32,461 nt of DNA, from positions 1 to 32,461 of the forward strand of contig JAVBWA010000050.1 of assembly GCA_036677685.1 (NCBI GenBank). Direction: 5' to 3'. The notes under the pieces are model-generated. The model saw only the letters and a list, made by a program, of their open reading frames with translations. It searched no databases and was not told where the DNA came from. Shown one piece after another: positions 9,006 to 15,575 of the stretch (position 1 is the first letter of the stretch; every line of letters begins with the position of its first letter). This DNA comes from JAQUBU01 sp036677685. Lineage in GTDB: Bacteria > Bacillota > Syntrophomonadia > Syntrophomonadales > Syntrophomonadaceae. The position numbers and the translations under genes were made by a program.

Positions 9006-9217
9006 TTAATATCTCCCTCCTCACAATATATGAATACCTCCTCGATAGATAATCCAAATACCCGGGCAAGTTTAAATGCCAGGAAAATTGAGGGGTTATA
9101 TTTCCCTTTTTCCAGCGAAATAATGGTTTGCCGGGATACACCTACCCGGACTGCCAGATCCTCCTGAGTCATTCCTCTAATTTCACGAAGTTCGCGCAGG
9201 CGATTATCCAAATACAT
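9002..9217 (-). CDS. XRE-family transcriptional regulator (compact HTH protein)
   Basis: A 71-residue protein made almost only of a Cro/C1-type helix-turn-helix: LRELREIRGMTQEDLAVRVGVSRQTIISLEKGKYNPSIFLAFKLARVFGLSIEEVF. The recognition helix is SRQTIISLEKG. It belongs to the small YozG-like class that usually represses its own operon with a membrane-protein partner. I chose the ATG at 9217 (GGGTGG just upstream) over the GTG at 9223. It is directly followed by, and coupled to, the membrane-protein gene. The promoter region holds a perfect 18-bp palindrome and a second related one, so autoregulation is likely. Confidence 0.9.
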   Translation of the reverse strand: MYLDNRLRELREIRGMTQEDLAVRVGVSRQTIISLEKGKYNPSIFLAFKLARVFGLSIEEVFIYCEEGDIK

Positions 9218-9229
9218 CACCACCCAACT

Positions 9230-9247
9230 TGTAAAGCATGCTTTACA
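9230..9247. promoter_or_regulatory. 18-bp perfect palindrome, probable operator O1 of the XRE regulator
   Basis: TGTAAAGCATGCTTTACA is a perfect 18-bp inverted repeat. It sits just downstream of the -10 of the regulator's promoter, covering the expected transcription start. A compact dimeric HTH protein encoded 13 bases away is the natural ligand. Confidence 0.75.
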
Positions 9248-9250
9248 TTA

Positions 9251-9278
9251 ATTATAAAGCAGATTCCTTCATTGTCAA
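9251..9278 (-). promoter_or_regulatory. Consensus sigma-A promoter of the XRE/membrane-protein operon
   Basis: On the minus strand TTGACA (9278-9273) and TATAAT (9256-9251) are both perfect consensus, with a 16-bp spacer. This is the best promoter in the window, consistent with an otherwise strong operon held down by repression. Confidence 0.8.
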
Positions 9279-9290
9279 GTAAACTTTACA
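9273..9290. promoter_or_regulatory. Imperfect operator O2 overlapping the -35 of the XRE promoter
   Basis: TGTCAAGTAAACTTTACA shows 14 of 18 positions with dyad symmetry and shares the TGTAAAG/CTTTACA half-site with the perfect palindrome 43 bp away. It contains the -35 hexamer, so binding would block RNA polymerase. Confidence 0.6.
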
Positions 9291-9309
9291 TTAATCGGAG
9301 GCGTATTTC

Positions 9310-9339
9310 TTGACTGGGGACAGATGGAAAAACTAATAT
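9310..9339 (+). promoter_or_regulatory. Candidate promoter of the cobalamin adenosyltransferase gene
   Basis: TTGACT (9310-9315) and TAATAT (9334-9339) are separated by 18 bp. The region diverges from the XRE promoter. No cobalamin riboswitch is visible in the short leader. Confidence 0.5.
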
Positions 9340-9366
9340 TAATATTAATAAAACCAAGAATAAGAG

Positions 9367-9939
9367 GTGAACAACCTGCTTCAGATATATTATGGTGATG
9401 GCAAGGGAAAAACCACGGCAGCCTTGGGTCTTGCAATGAGGGCTGCGGGGCATGGTTTTACGGTGCGCATTATTCAGTTTGTGAAAGGCAATAGTTACAG
9501 TGGTGAGTTGCTTTCAGCTACCAAGCTGGGGATTGAGGTTTTCCAGTTCGGCCGGGCTTGCCCTCATGCGGAAAGTATAAAAAGCGGGGGAATGCTATGC
9601 GATGACTGCGGGCAGTGTTGGGTTAACCCCGGAGATATTAGTGAACTTGACCAAAAAATGACCACTATGGGTTGGAAACTGGCCCGGGAGAGTCTTGAGG
9701 AAGGGCAAATAGATATTCTAATTCTGGATGAAATATTACATGTACTGGATCTGGGACTGATAAGCAAGGATAAGCTGCTGGTCTGGCTGCGGCAGGTTCC
9801 CGCAAGGATGGAAATTATTCTAACCGGCAGAGATGTGCCCCCTGAGCTGGTGGCCATGGCCGATCTGGTTTCTGAAGTCAGGAAAATCAAGCATCCCTTT
9901 GATATGGATATAAAAGCCCGCCGTGGAATTGAATACTAA
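9367..9939 (+). CDS. cobO: Cob(I)alamin adenosyltransferase, CobO/BtuR type
   Basis: Up to 190 residues. It transfers the 5'-deoxyadenosyl group of ATP to cob(I)alamin or cobyrinic acid diamide to form adenosyl-B12. The P-loop YYGDGKGKTTAALGLAMRAAGHG is at residues ~8-30, with IIQFVKG after it, ILILDEILHVLDLG near 120 and VLTGR-like EIILTGRDVP near 152, all typical of CobO. A cysteine cluster with spacing C-x12-C-x2-C-x2-C (CPHAE...MLCDDCGQC) at residues ~65-83 is an insert that could bind metal; I recall related clusters in some anaerobe homologues. The start is uncertain: GTG at 9367 lies inside the best Shine-Dalgarno, while an in-frame CTG at 9376 lies 5 bases beyond it. It appears monocistronic; the trp promoter begins 21 bases downstream. 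Confidence 0.92.
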   Translation: MNNLLQIYYGDGKGKTTAALGLAMRAAGHGFTVRIIQFVKGNSYSGELLSATKLGIEVFQFGRACPHAESIKSGGMLCDDCGQCWVNPGDISELDQKMTTMGWKLARESLEEGQIDILILDEILHVLDLGLISKDKLLVWLRQVPARMEIILTGRDVPPELVAMADLVSEVRKIKHPFDMDIKARRGIEY

Positions 9940-9960
9940 GTCAAGACAGACAAAAAACGC

Positions 9961-9990
9961 TTGACAGATAAGCACTTAAGATTTGATAAT
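9961..9990 (+). promoter_or_regulatory. trp operon promoter
   Basis: TTGACA (9961-9966, perfect -35) and GATAAT (9985-9990) are spaced by 18 bp, 240 to 211 bases ahead of trpD. Transcription should start near 9997, giving a ~200-nt leader that holds the GAG array and the terminator. Confidence 0.72.
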
Positions 9991-10017
9991 AGTAAATAGT
10001 TAAAAACTAAATATGAT

Positions 10018-10070
10018 GAGATGAGAAGAGTTTGAGCAGAGGAGAGAATGACGAGATGAGCCGGTGTGAG
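10018..10070 (+). promoter_or_regulatory. trp leader GAG-triplet array, probable TRAP (MtrB) RNA-binding site
   Basis: Nine GAG triplets start at 10018, 10023, 10028, 10034, 10039, 10044, 10053, 10058 and 10068. The spacers are 2, 2, 3, 2, 2, 6, 2 and 7 nt. In Bacillus the 11-mer TRAP, loaded with tryptophan, wraps RNA carrying (G/U)AG triplets spaced by 2-3 nt. The first six triplets fit this spacing rule exactly. The array ends 10 nt before an intrinsic terminator and follows the trp promoter, which is the Bacillus attenuator order. I could not find an antiterminator by eye that pairs convincingly with the terminator arm, so the exact switch is unproven. Confidence 0.78.
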
Positions 10071-10080
10071 TTTACACATG

Positions 10081-10107
10081 CCAGCACATTAAGCCGTGCT
10101 GGTTTTT
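10081..10107 (+). terminator. Intrinsic terminator in the trp leader (attenuator)
   Basis: CCAGCAC (10081-10087) and GTGCTGG (10096-10102) form a perfect 7-bp stem with an 8-base loop, followed by TTTTTATTT. It lies between the trp promoter and trpD, so it must be bypassed for operon expression. Confidence 0.85.
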
Positions 10108-10173
10108 ATTTGGCCTTTTTTAAGGTTTTATTCTGGCCCGCAGGCCTGAACTGAGGAATAGCAAAGCGAAGAT

Positions 10174-10191
10174 GAGAAGAGATGAGAGGAG
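10174..10191 (+). promoter_or_regulatory. Second GAG array covering the trpD ribosome binding site
   Basis: GAG triplets at 10174, 10179, 10184 and 10189 have an exact 5-nt period and merge with the Shine-Dalgarno AGGAGAG, which ends 7 bases before the trpD ATG. GAG at 10153 and TAG at 10159 may add contacts. Binding of TRAP here would block trpD translation initiation, as known for Bacillus trpG and trpP. Confidence 0.62.
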
Positions 10192-10200
10192 AGATTTATA

Positions 10201-11223
10201 ATGTTTGATCGCTATTTGAAGACGGTTATGGGAGGAGATTTTCTAAATACCGAAGAGGCTTATACCATGGCCCGGATGCTGTTGCATGATGATATTCCAG
10301 AGATCAAGGCAGCTGCTTTTCTGAGTGCCCTGCGCACCCGTAAAGAACGGGCCGAGGAACTAAATGGCTTTGTGCAGGCCATATATGAAGAAGCCGTAAC
10401 CATAGACAGCGATTTTGAACTTATGGATATTGTAGGCACCGGGGGCGATATGCTGGGCACTTTTAATATATCAACCGCTGCTGCCCTGGTGGTAGCCAGT
10501 TGTGGGGTGCCGGTAGCAAAACACGGCAATCGAGCAGCAACCAGCAGTGTGGGTAGTGCTGATGTTTTGGAAGCCCTGGGCGTGAATATACAGCTTAGCC
10601 CTGATGATGCAAGGCAACTGCTGGACCATGTCGGAATAACCTTTCTATTCGCCCCAAATTTTCATCCCATTCTCAAGAAGGTTGGACCTTTGCGGAGGCA
10701 AATCGGGATTGCTACTATCTTTAATTTCCTGGGACCGCTTTTGAACCCCTGCCCGCTGACCTATCAAGTTTTGGGAATAGCTGATGCTAGCCTGCAGGAA
10801 GCGGTAGCAGACAGCCTTTGTGAACAGGGACGCCGGAGAGCCCTGGTAGTTTATGGAGCCAGCGGCATGGATGAAATCAGTCCGCATGGAAAGACAAGAG
10901 TTTATGATGTTGGTTCTGCCGGCAAACAGGTGTATGATATCGATCCGGCTGAGCTGGGAATTGCCGGGTTTGGCCTGGAAAGCATAAAAGGCGGGGATTC
11001 GGAAGCCAATGCCAAGATAGTATTCGATGTTTTGGGCGGCAAACCGGGACCATACCGGGATACCGTTTTATTAAACTCCGCTGCGGCATTAATGGCATCC
11101 GGACGCGCCGGTAACATGGAAGAAGGTATGCAAATCGCCGGTGAGGCAATAGATTCGGGCAAGGCAAAAAACACTTTGCAGGCCATGATTAGCTACAGCC
11201 GGGACAGGATCCTGGGATGTTAA
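10201..11223 (+). CDS. trpD: Anthranilate phosphoribosyltransferase
   Basis: A 340-residue enzyme that joins anthranilate with PRPP to give phosphoribosyl-anthranilate, the second step of tryptophan synthesis. Family motifs: DIVGTGGDMLGTFNISTAAALVVA (~residues 79-102, PRPP loop GTGGD), KHGNRAATSSVGSADVLEALGVN (~108-130, the second substrate-binding segment), and FLFAPNFHPILKKVGPLRRQIGIATIFNFLGPLLNP (~150-185). Length is normal. It is the first gene of the operon, an unusual position, because trpE and trpG normally precede it. Its start overlaps a GAG array; its end overlaps trpC by 7 bases. Confidence 0.97.
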   Translation: MFDRYLKTVMGGDFLNTEEAYTMARMLLHDDIPEIKAAAFLSALRTRKERAEELNGFVQAIYEEAVTIDSDFELMDIVGTGGDMLGTFNISTAAALVVASCGVPVAKHGNRAATSSVGSADVLEALGVNIQLSPDDARQLLDHVGITFLFAPNFHPILKKVGPLRRQIGIATIFNFLGPLLNPCPLTYQVLGIADASLQEAVADSLCEQGRRRALVVYGASGMDEISPHGKTRVYDVGSAGKQVYDIDPAELGIAGFGLESIKGGDSEANAKIVFDVLGGKPGPYRDTVLLNSAAALMASGRAGNMEEGMQIAGEAIDSGKAKNTLQAMISYSRDRILGC

Positions 11224-12008
11224 ATCGTATTGCCGAAGCCAAAAAGGCTGAAGTCAAGGAGTTGCGAAGTTTGCTTGATTTGGATCAAATCAGGCCCCAG
11301 GTAAAAAATGGTGATCTACTGGCAGTTTTTAAAAAAGGCCGGCCCCAGGTAAAGGTTATTGCCGAAATAAAAAAGGCTTCACCATCCAAAGGGGTGTTGT
11401 GCGAAGATTTTCGACCGCGCGATCTGGCCGCTGAATATGCCCGCAGTGGCGCGGCAGCCATTTCGGTTATTACCGATAGACAGTTTTTCCAGGGCAGCGG
11501 GGAATACCTGGCAGCGGTTAAAGAGGAAGTAAAATTGCCGGTTTTACGCAAGGATTTTATTATAGATGAAATTCAGTTGTACGAATCACTGCAGCTTGAT
11601 GCTGATTTGGTGTTATTGATCGCTGCTTTGCATAACTACCGAAGCCTTTTACATTTAAGTGAAAAGAGCCGGGAATTGGGATTGGAAGCCCTTCTGGAGG
11701 TCCATGACGGTGAAGAATTAAAAACCGCCCTGGATTTGCCGGTTCAGATGATTGGAATCAATAATCGTAATCTCCGGGATTTTACAGTGGATATAAAAAC
11801 CAGCCTCAAGCTGGCTGAAACAATCCCGGACTCATTTATAAAGGTAAGTGAAAGCGGAATCAAAAATACCACGGATATGATCTTGCTCGAAACATATGGA
11901 TTTAATGCGGCTCTGGTAGGTGAGTCGCTGGTGAGTTCCCCGGAACCGGGTGTGAAATTGCGGGAACTGGCATTTTACCGGGAGTTGATGAATAATGACC
12001 AGAATTAA
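11217..12008 (+). CDS. trpC: Indole-3-glycerol-phosphate synthase
   Basis: A 263-residue TIM-barrel enzyme that closes carboxyphenylamino-deoxyribulose phosphate to indole-glycerol phosphate. Seen in order: VIAEIKKASPSKGVLCEDF (~residues 46-64, with the catalytic Lys of the family), ITDRQFFQGSGEYL (~87-100), LPVLRKDFIIDEIQLYES (~107-124, second catalytic Lys), LLEVHDGEEL (~158), IGINNRNLRDF (~178) and VSESGI (~210). It overlaps trpD by 7 bases and trpF by 14, showing tight translational coupling. Confidence 0.97.
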   Translation: MLNRIAEAKKAEVKELRSLLDLDQIRPQVKNGDLLAVFKKGRPQVKVIAEIKKASPSKGVLCEDFRPRDLAAEYARSGAAAISVITDRQFFQGSGEYLAAVKEEVKLPVLRKDFIIDEIQLYESLQLDADLVLLIAALHNYRSLLHLSEKSRELGLEALLEVHDGEELKTALDLPVQMIGINNRNLRDFTVDIKTSLKLAETIPDSFIKVSESGIKNTTDMILLETYGFNAALVGESLVSSPEPGVKLRELAFYRELMNNDQN

Positions 12009-12624
12009 AATCTGCGGAATTAGAAATATGGATGAAGCCCGGGCCGCAATAAATTCAGGAGCCTGGGCTATCGGTGAAGTCTTTGCCGCTTCACCCCGGC
12101 AAATTGAGGCTGAAAAAGCTGAGGCCTTGAACCGGGAACTGGGCAGCAGCATTGTTAAAATCGGAGTATTTGTCAATAAAAAAATTGATGATCTTAAGTA
12201 TATCGCCAGAACCTGCTTGCTGGATATGGTGCAGCTGCATGGAGCCGAGCCGCCCGAGTATCTGGAAGAGCTGGGGTTTCCGGCAATTAAGAGCTTCAGG
12301 CTGCAAGGCCCGGTGGAGCAAGCGGAGATCCGGCGATGGCGGCCCTGGGCCTATCTCTTTGATGCATATAGCCACACTGCCATGGGTGGTACGGGAACCG
12401 CCTTCCGCTGGGAATGGCTGGATGAAATCAGAAACTGGGAGAATCTTATCCTGGCCGGGGGGCTTAATGAAGATAATGTAGCCCGGGCGATTGCCAAAGT
12501 TCGGCCCATGGCCGTAGATGTTTCCAGTGCTGTGGAATATCCGCAAGGCGGAAAAAATCCTGCTCTAATTGAGCAGTTTATAAGGAAGGTTAAGGAGGCT
12601 GATTTGAATGTATCCAGATCCTAA
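11995..12624 (+). CDS. trpF: Phosphoribosylanthranilate isomerase
   Basis: A 209-residue TIM-barrel enzyme that isomerises phosphoribosyl-anthranilate. The start TRIKICGIRN carries the catalytic Cys in KICGI. Further motifs: VKIGVFVNK (~residue 54), VQLHGAEPPEYLEEL (~77-91), LFDAY (~120, catalytic Asp) and LAGGLNEDNV plus VDVSSAVE near 150-180. One family stretch is altered: the common GFVF..SPR appears as GEVFAASPR at residues 27-35, with Glu for Phe in the barrel core, probably tolerated. It overlaps trpC by 14 and trpB by 17 bases. Confidence 0.95.
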   Translation: MTRIKICGIRNMDEARAAINSGAWAIGEVFAASPRQIEAEKAEALNRELGSSIVKIGVFVNKKIDDLKYIARTCLLDMVQLHGAEPPEYLEELGFPAIKSFRLQGPVEQAEIRRWRPWAYLFDAYSHTAMGGTGTAFRWEWLDEIRNWENLILAGGLNEDNVARAIAKVRPMAVDVSSAVEYPQGGKNPALIEQFIRKVKEADLNVSRS

Positions 12625-13801
12625 GGGCTATTATGGCCGCTACGGTGGACGATTTGTACCGGAAACCCTTATTCCGGCTCTTCAAAAGATAGAAAATGCT
12701 TATACTCAGATTCAAAACGACCCGGGATTTAATGCCGAACTAAGCTATTACATGAAAAATTTTGTAGGCCGTGAAACCCCCTTGTATTTTGCTCCCAGTT
12801 TAAGCAAAGTGTCCGGCCCGGCCAGGATTTACCTGAAACGGGAAGACCTTAACCATACCGGTTCGCACAAAATCAATAATACCATGGGGCAAGCCCTGCT
12901 GGCGAAAAGAATGGGCAAGGAGCGATTGATTGCTGAAACCGGAGCAGGCCAGCATGGGGTGGCTACAGCCACGGCAGCAGCGGTCCTGGGCTTAAAATGT
13001 ACGGTCTATATGGGAAGCAAGGATATGGCCCGCCAGAGTTTAAATGTTTTTCGTATGCGGGTCCTGGGAGCCGAAGTCAAAGAAGTAAATAAGGGAAGCG
13101 AAACCTTAAAAGACGCAACCAACGAAGCCTTTCGCGATTTTATCCAGAGTTTCGAATACTCGCATATGGTAATAGGTTCGGTGGTCGGGCCTCATCCCTA
13201 CCCGATGATCGTGAGGAATTTTCAGTCGATTATCGGCAAAGAATTGCGGGCTCAATTCCTGTCTGAGGAAGGAAAGCTGCCCTCCCATATTGTGGCCTGT
13301 GTAGGCGGGGGCAGCAATGCGATGGGAGTGTTTTATCCCTTTCTACAGGATCCGGTTACTTTAATTGGGGTAGAAGCCGGAGGGGTGGATATTGTTGACG
13401 GACAGCACTGCGCCACTCTGTCGGAAGGCAGTGACGGGATACTGCATGGAGCCTTCAGCCGCCTTTTGCAGGATGAAAATGGTCAAATTCTGGATACCCA
13501 CTCCATATCGGCAGGTCTGGATTATCCGGGAGTAGGGCCGGAGCACGCCTGTCTGCGTGAAGAAAACCGCGTTTCATATGTTCATGTAAGCGATCAGGAA
13601 GCCCTTGATGCATTTCAAAAGCTAAGTGAACTCGAAGGCATTATTCCCGCTCTGGAAAGTGCACACGCGGTAGCCTATGCCTTAAAAATTGCCGGTGGGC
13701 TGAAAGCTGAAGATACGCTGGTTATTAACCTGTCCGGCCGCGGCGACAAGGATGCCGAGGAAGTTATAAGATACCTGGGAGGTGAAAAACATGGGCATTA
13801 G
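12608..13801 (+). CDS. trpB: Tryptophan synthase beta chain
   Basis: A 397-residue PLP enzyme that condenses indole with serine. It is the TrpB1 form: GYYGRYGGRFVPETL at the start, LKREDLNHTGSHKINN with the PLP lysine at residue 88, AETGAGQHGVATATAAA (catalytic Glu, ~108-124), CVGGGSNAMG (~229-238, PLP phosphate loop) and the C-terminal NLSGRGDKD. Length is standard and nothing is missing. It starts 17 bases inside trpF, and its end overlaps the trpA ribosome binding region. Confidence 0.98.
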   Translation: MYPDPKGYYGRYGGRFVPETLIPALQKIENAYTQIQNDPGFNAELSYYMKNFVGRETPLYFAPSLSKVSGPARIYLKREDLNHTGSHKINNTMGQALLAKRMGKERLIAETGAGQHGVATATAAAVLGLKCTVYMGSKDMARQSLNVFRMRVLGAEVKEVNKGSETLKDATNEAFRDFIQSFEYSHMVIGSVVGPHPYPMIVRNFQSIIGKELRAQFLSEEGKLPSHIVACVGGGSNAMGVFYPFLQDPVTLIGVEAGGVDIVDGQHCATLSEGSDGILHGAFSRLLQDENGQILDTHSISAGLDYPGVGPEHACLREENRVSYVHVSDQEALDAFQKLSELEGIIPALESAHAVAYALKIAGGLKAEDTLVINLSGRGDKDAEEVIRYLGGEKHGH

Positions 13802-14576
13802 AAAAAACCTGCAACAATTAAAAGCCAACAATGAAATGGCCCTGATTGCTTTTATTATGGCAGCCCTGCCTGACGAAAATTTATGTCTGGATTGTATAAA
13901 AGCCCTGGAACAAGGGGGCTGTGATCTTCTGGAACTGGGAGTGCCGTTTACCGATCCGCTTGCTGATGGCGAAACCATTGAAAGATTTCACCACCGGGGA
14001 ATTGCCCGGGGCTTAAATCTCCGCCGGGGCCTGGATTTTGCCCATAAGGTTAATGAGGTTTGCCATATGCCATTGATTTTGTTCTCCTATTACAACCCCA
14101 TATATAAAATGGGTTTGGATAATTTTATAAAAGAATGTGCGGGGGCTGGGATTGATGGACTTATTGTACCTGACCTGCCTCTCGATGAAATGAAAGTGTT
14201 TGCCCAATATGATATCGAGTCAATTCCCATGGTGGCGCCCAGCAGCAGTGAGGAACGCCTAAAAATGGCGGCGGATATGAACCCGGCCTTTATTTATTGT
14301 GTCTCGGTGCGTGGGGTTACCGGGGTCCGGTCTTTACCGGAACAGGAAATCCAGACCTATTTGCAGCGGGTCAGAAATTATACAACTGCTCCTTTGGAGT
14401 TGGGTTTTGGAATTTCCCGGCCTGAACAATTGCATACGTTTAAAGGCTATGCCGATGGAGTAGTGGTCGGCAGCTTCTTTTCCCAGTTGATTGAAGAATA
14501 TGAATCACGGCCGGATTTACTGCCCGGAAAGCTGGAACAGGCAGCTGCTGGGTTGAAAAAGGCAGCGAAAGTTTAA
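13791..14576 (+). CDS. trpA: Tryptophan synthase alpha chain
   Basis: A 261-residue TIM-barrel subunit that cleaves indole-glycerol phosphate and channels indole to TrpB. The catalytic pair is visible as LELGVPFTDPLADGETI (Glu and Asp, ~residues 46-62). Other family stretches: GIDGLIVPDLPLDE (~120-133), APSSSEERL (~146) and VSVRGVTGVR (~165-174). The ATG at 13791 is chosen because GGGAGGTG lies 7 bases before it; a GTG at 13782 is within that site. It overlaps the trpB stop by 11 bases, fitting co-production of the alpha2-beta2 complex. Confidence 0.97.
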   Translation: MGIRKNLQQLKANNEMALIAFIMAALPDENLCLDCIKALEQGGCDLLELGVPFTDPLADGETIERFHHRGIARGLNLRRGLDFAHKVNEVCHMPLILFSYYNPIYKMGLDNFIKECAGAGIDGLIVPDLPLDEMKVFAQYDIESIPMVAPSSSEERLKMAADMNPAFIYCVSVRGVTGVRSLPEQEIQTYLQRVRNYTTAPLELGFGISRPEQLHTFKGYADGVVVGSFFSQLIEEYESRPDLLPGKLEQAAAGLKKAAKV

Positions 14577-14588
14577 GGAGGGGTCATT

Positions 14589-15413
14589 ATGCCCGCATAT
14601 AAAAAGACGGCTCGTCAGGAGCAGATGAATAATACGGAAATAATAATCCCTGCCCGTAATGGGGAAATAAGCATAGGAAACGGAAATTGTACCATCATTG
14701 CCGGACCCTGCTCGGTTGAGTCGCGGGACAAATACCTGGAAATAGCCATGCTGATCAAGGATATGGGAGTTGATATTCTGCGCGGAGGTGCCTACAAGCC
14801 TAGAACATCGCCGTATTCCTTTGCCGGCCTGGAAGAAGAGGGTCTTAAAATACTGGCGGAAGCCCGCGAGTTAACCGGACTGCCTGTGGTTACCGAAGTC
14901 CTGGACCCGCGCGATCTGGACAAAGTTGTTTATTACAGCGATTTGATTCAGGTTGGCAGCCGCAATATGCAGAATTTTGCCTTGTTAAAGGAAGTGGGGA
15001 AAACATCAAAACCGGTTATTCTCAAACGGGGTTTGTCGGCCACGGTTGAGGAGTGGCTGCTGGCCTGCGAGTATATACTTAATGCAGGTAATGAAAAAGT
15101 GATTCTTTGTGAGCGGGGGATAAGAACTTTTGAAAATATGATGCGCAACACTGTGGATATTGCAGCGGTTGCGCTGGTTAAGGAGCTATCACACCTGCCG
15201 GTGCTGGTGGACCCCAGTCATGGCACCGGCCGGAGGTCGTTGGTGGCACCGGTAGCCCGGGCGGCTATTGCCGCCGGAGCGGACGGCTTAATGATCGAGG
15301 TGCATCAAAATCCGGACCAGGCTTTATCAGATGGGGAGCAATCCCTGACCCCTGCGATGTTTTCCAGTCTGGCCCAGGACATAACGAAGCGTAAAATGTT
15401 TCTTGCTTTATAA
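14589..15413 (+). CDS. aroF: DAHP synthase, type I-beta, catalytic core without regulatory domain
   Basis: A 274-residue enzyme that joins PEP and erythrose-4-phosphate, the first step of the shikimate pathway. Motifs: IIAGPCSVESRDKYLEIA (~residues 36-53), RGGAYKPRTSPYSFAGL (~75-92), QVGSRNMQNFALLKEVG (~120-136), KPVILKRGLSAT (~140), ILCERGIRTFE (~176) and VDPSHGTGRRSLVAP (~209-223). These include the Cys, His, Glu and Asp metal ligands expected. Related clostridial and Thermotoga enzymes carry an N-terminal ferredoxin-like domain, and Bacillus ones a chorismate mutase domain. Here only ~35 residues precede the core, so allosteric inhibition is probably absent. It sits 12 bases after trpA with AAGGAGGGG upstream, clearly in the operon. 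Confidence 0.95.
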   Translation: MPAYKKTARQEQMNNTEIIIPARNGEISIGNGNCTIIAGPCSVESRDKYLEIAMLIKDMGVDILRGGAYKPRTSPYSFAGLEEEGLKILAEARELTGLPVVTEVLDPRDLDKVVYYSDLIQVGSRNMQNFALLKEVGKTSKPVILKRGLSATVEEWLLACEYILNAGNEKVILCERGIRTFENMMRNTVDIAAVALVKELSHLPVLVDPSHGTGRRSLVAPVARAAIAAGADGLMIEVHQNPDQALSDGEQSLTPAMFSSLAQDITKRKMFLAL

Positions 15414-15454
15414 ACGGTAGGGCATCTATTGATAAAAAAGGCAATGGATTCTGC

Positions 15455-15514
15455 TCTCCCGCTTCGTTGCAGCAGTGTGTTAAAACTGCTCCGCAGTTTC
15501 TTGCGATGCTTAAA
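15455..15514 (+). repeat. Intergenic repeat copy A with a 7-bp hairpin
   Basis: This 60-bp stretch between aroF and trpEG is nearly the same as 24039-24153: TCTCCCGC(T/C)TCGTTGCAGC(A/G)GTGTGTT, then the hairpin AAACTGC-TCC-GCAGTTT (15483-15499), then GATGCTTAAA. Copy A lacks the 55-nt insertion found in copy B. The hairpin is followed by CTT only, so it is a weak terminator at best. Confidence 0.75.
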
Positions 15515-15549
15515 CGAGGCTAAAAGATGTGCCCCGCAGTTGAATTAAA

Positions 15550-15572
15550 GAGTTGAGTGGAGATGAGATGAG
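15550..15572 (+). promoter_or_regulatory. GAG array over the trpEG translation start, probable TRAP site
   Basis: Five GAG triplets at 15550, 15555, 15560, 15565 and 15570 have an exact 5-nt period. They end 3 bases before the trpEG ATG and include the only Shine-Dalgarno-like sequence (GTGGAG). The layout matches translational repression by TRAP at Bacillus trpG. Confidence 0.7.
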
Positions 15573-15575
15573 TAT

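Noticed and set aside
10061..10102. A classical Trp-codon leader peptide or a clear antiterminator in the trp leader
   Set aside because: No reading frame with clustered TGG codons and no stable alternative pairing with the terminator arm could be found by eye.
12091..12546. 151-codon minus-strand frame inside trpF
   Set aside because: It lies opposite the conserved trpF coding region; composition shadow.
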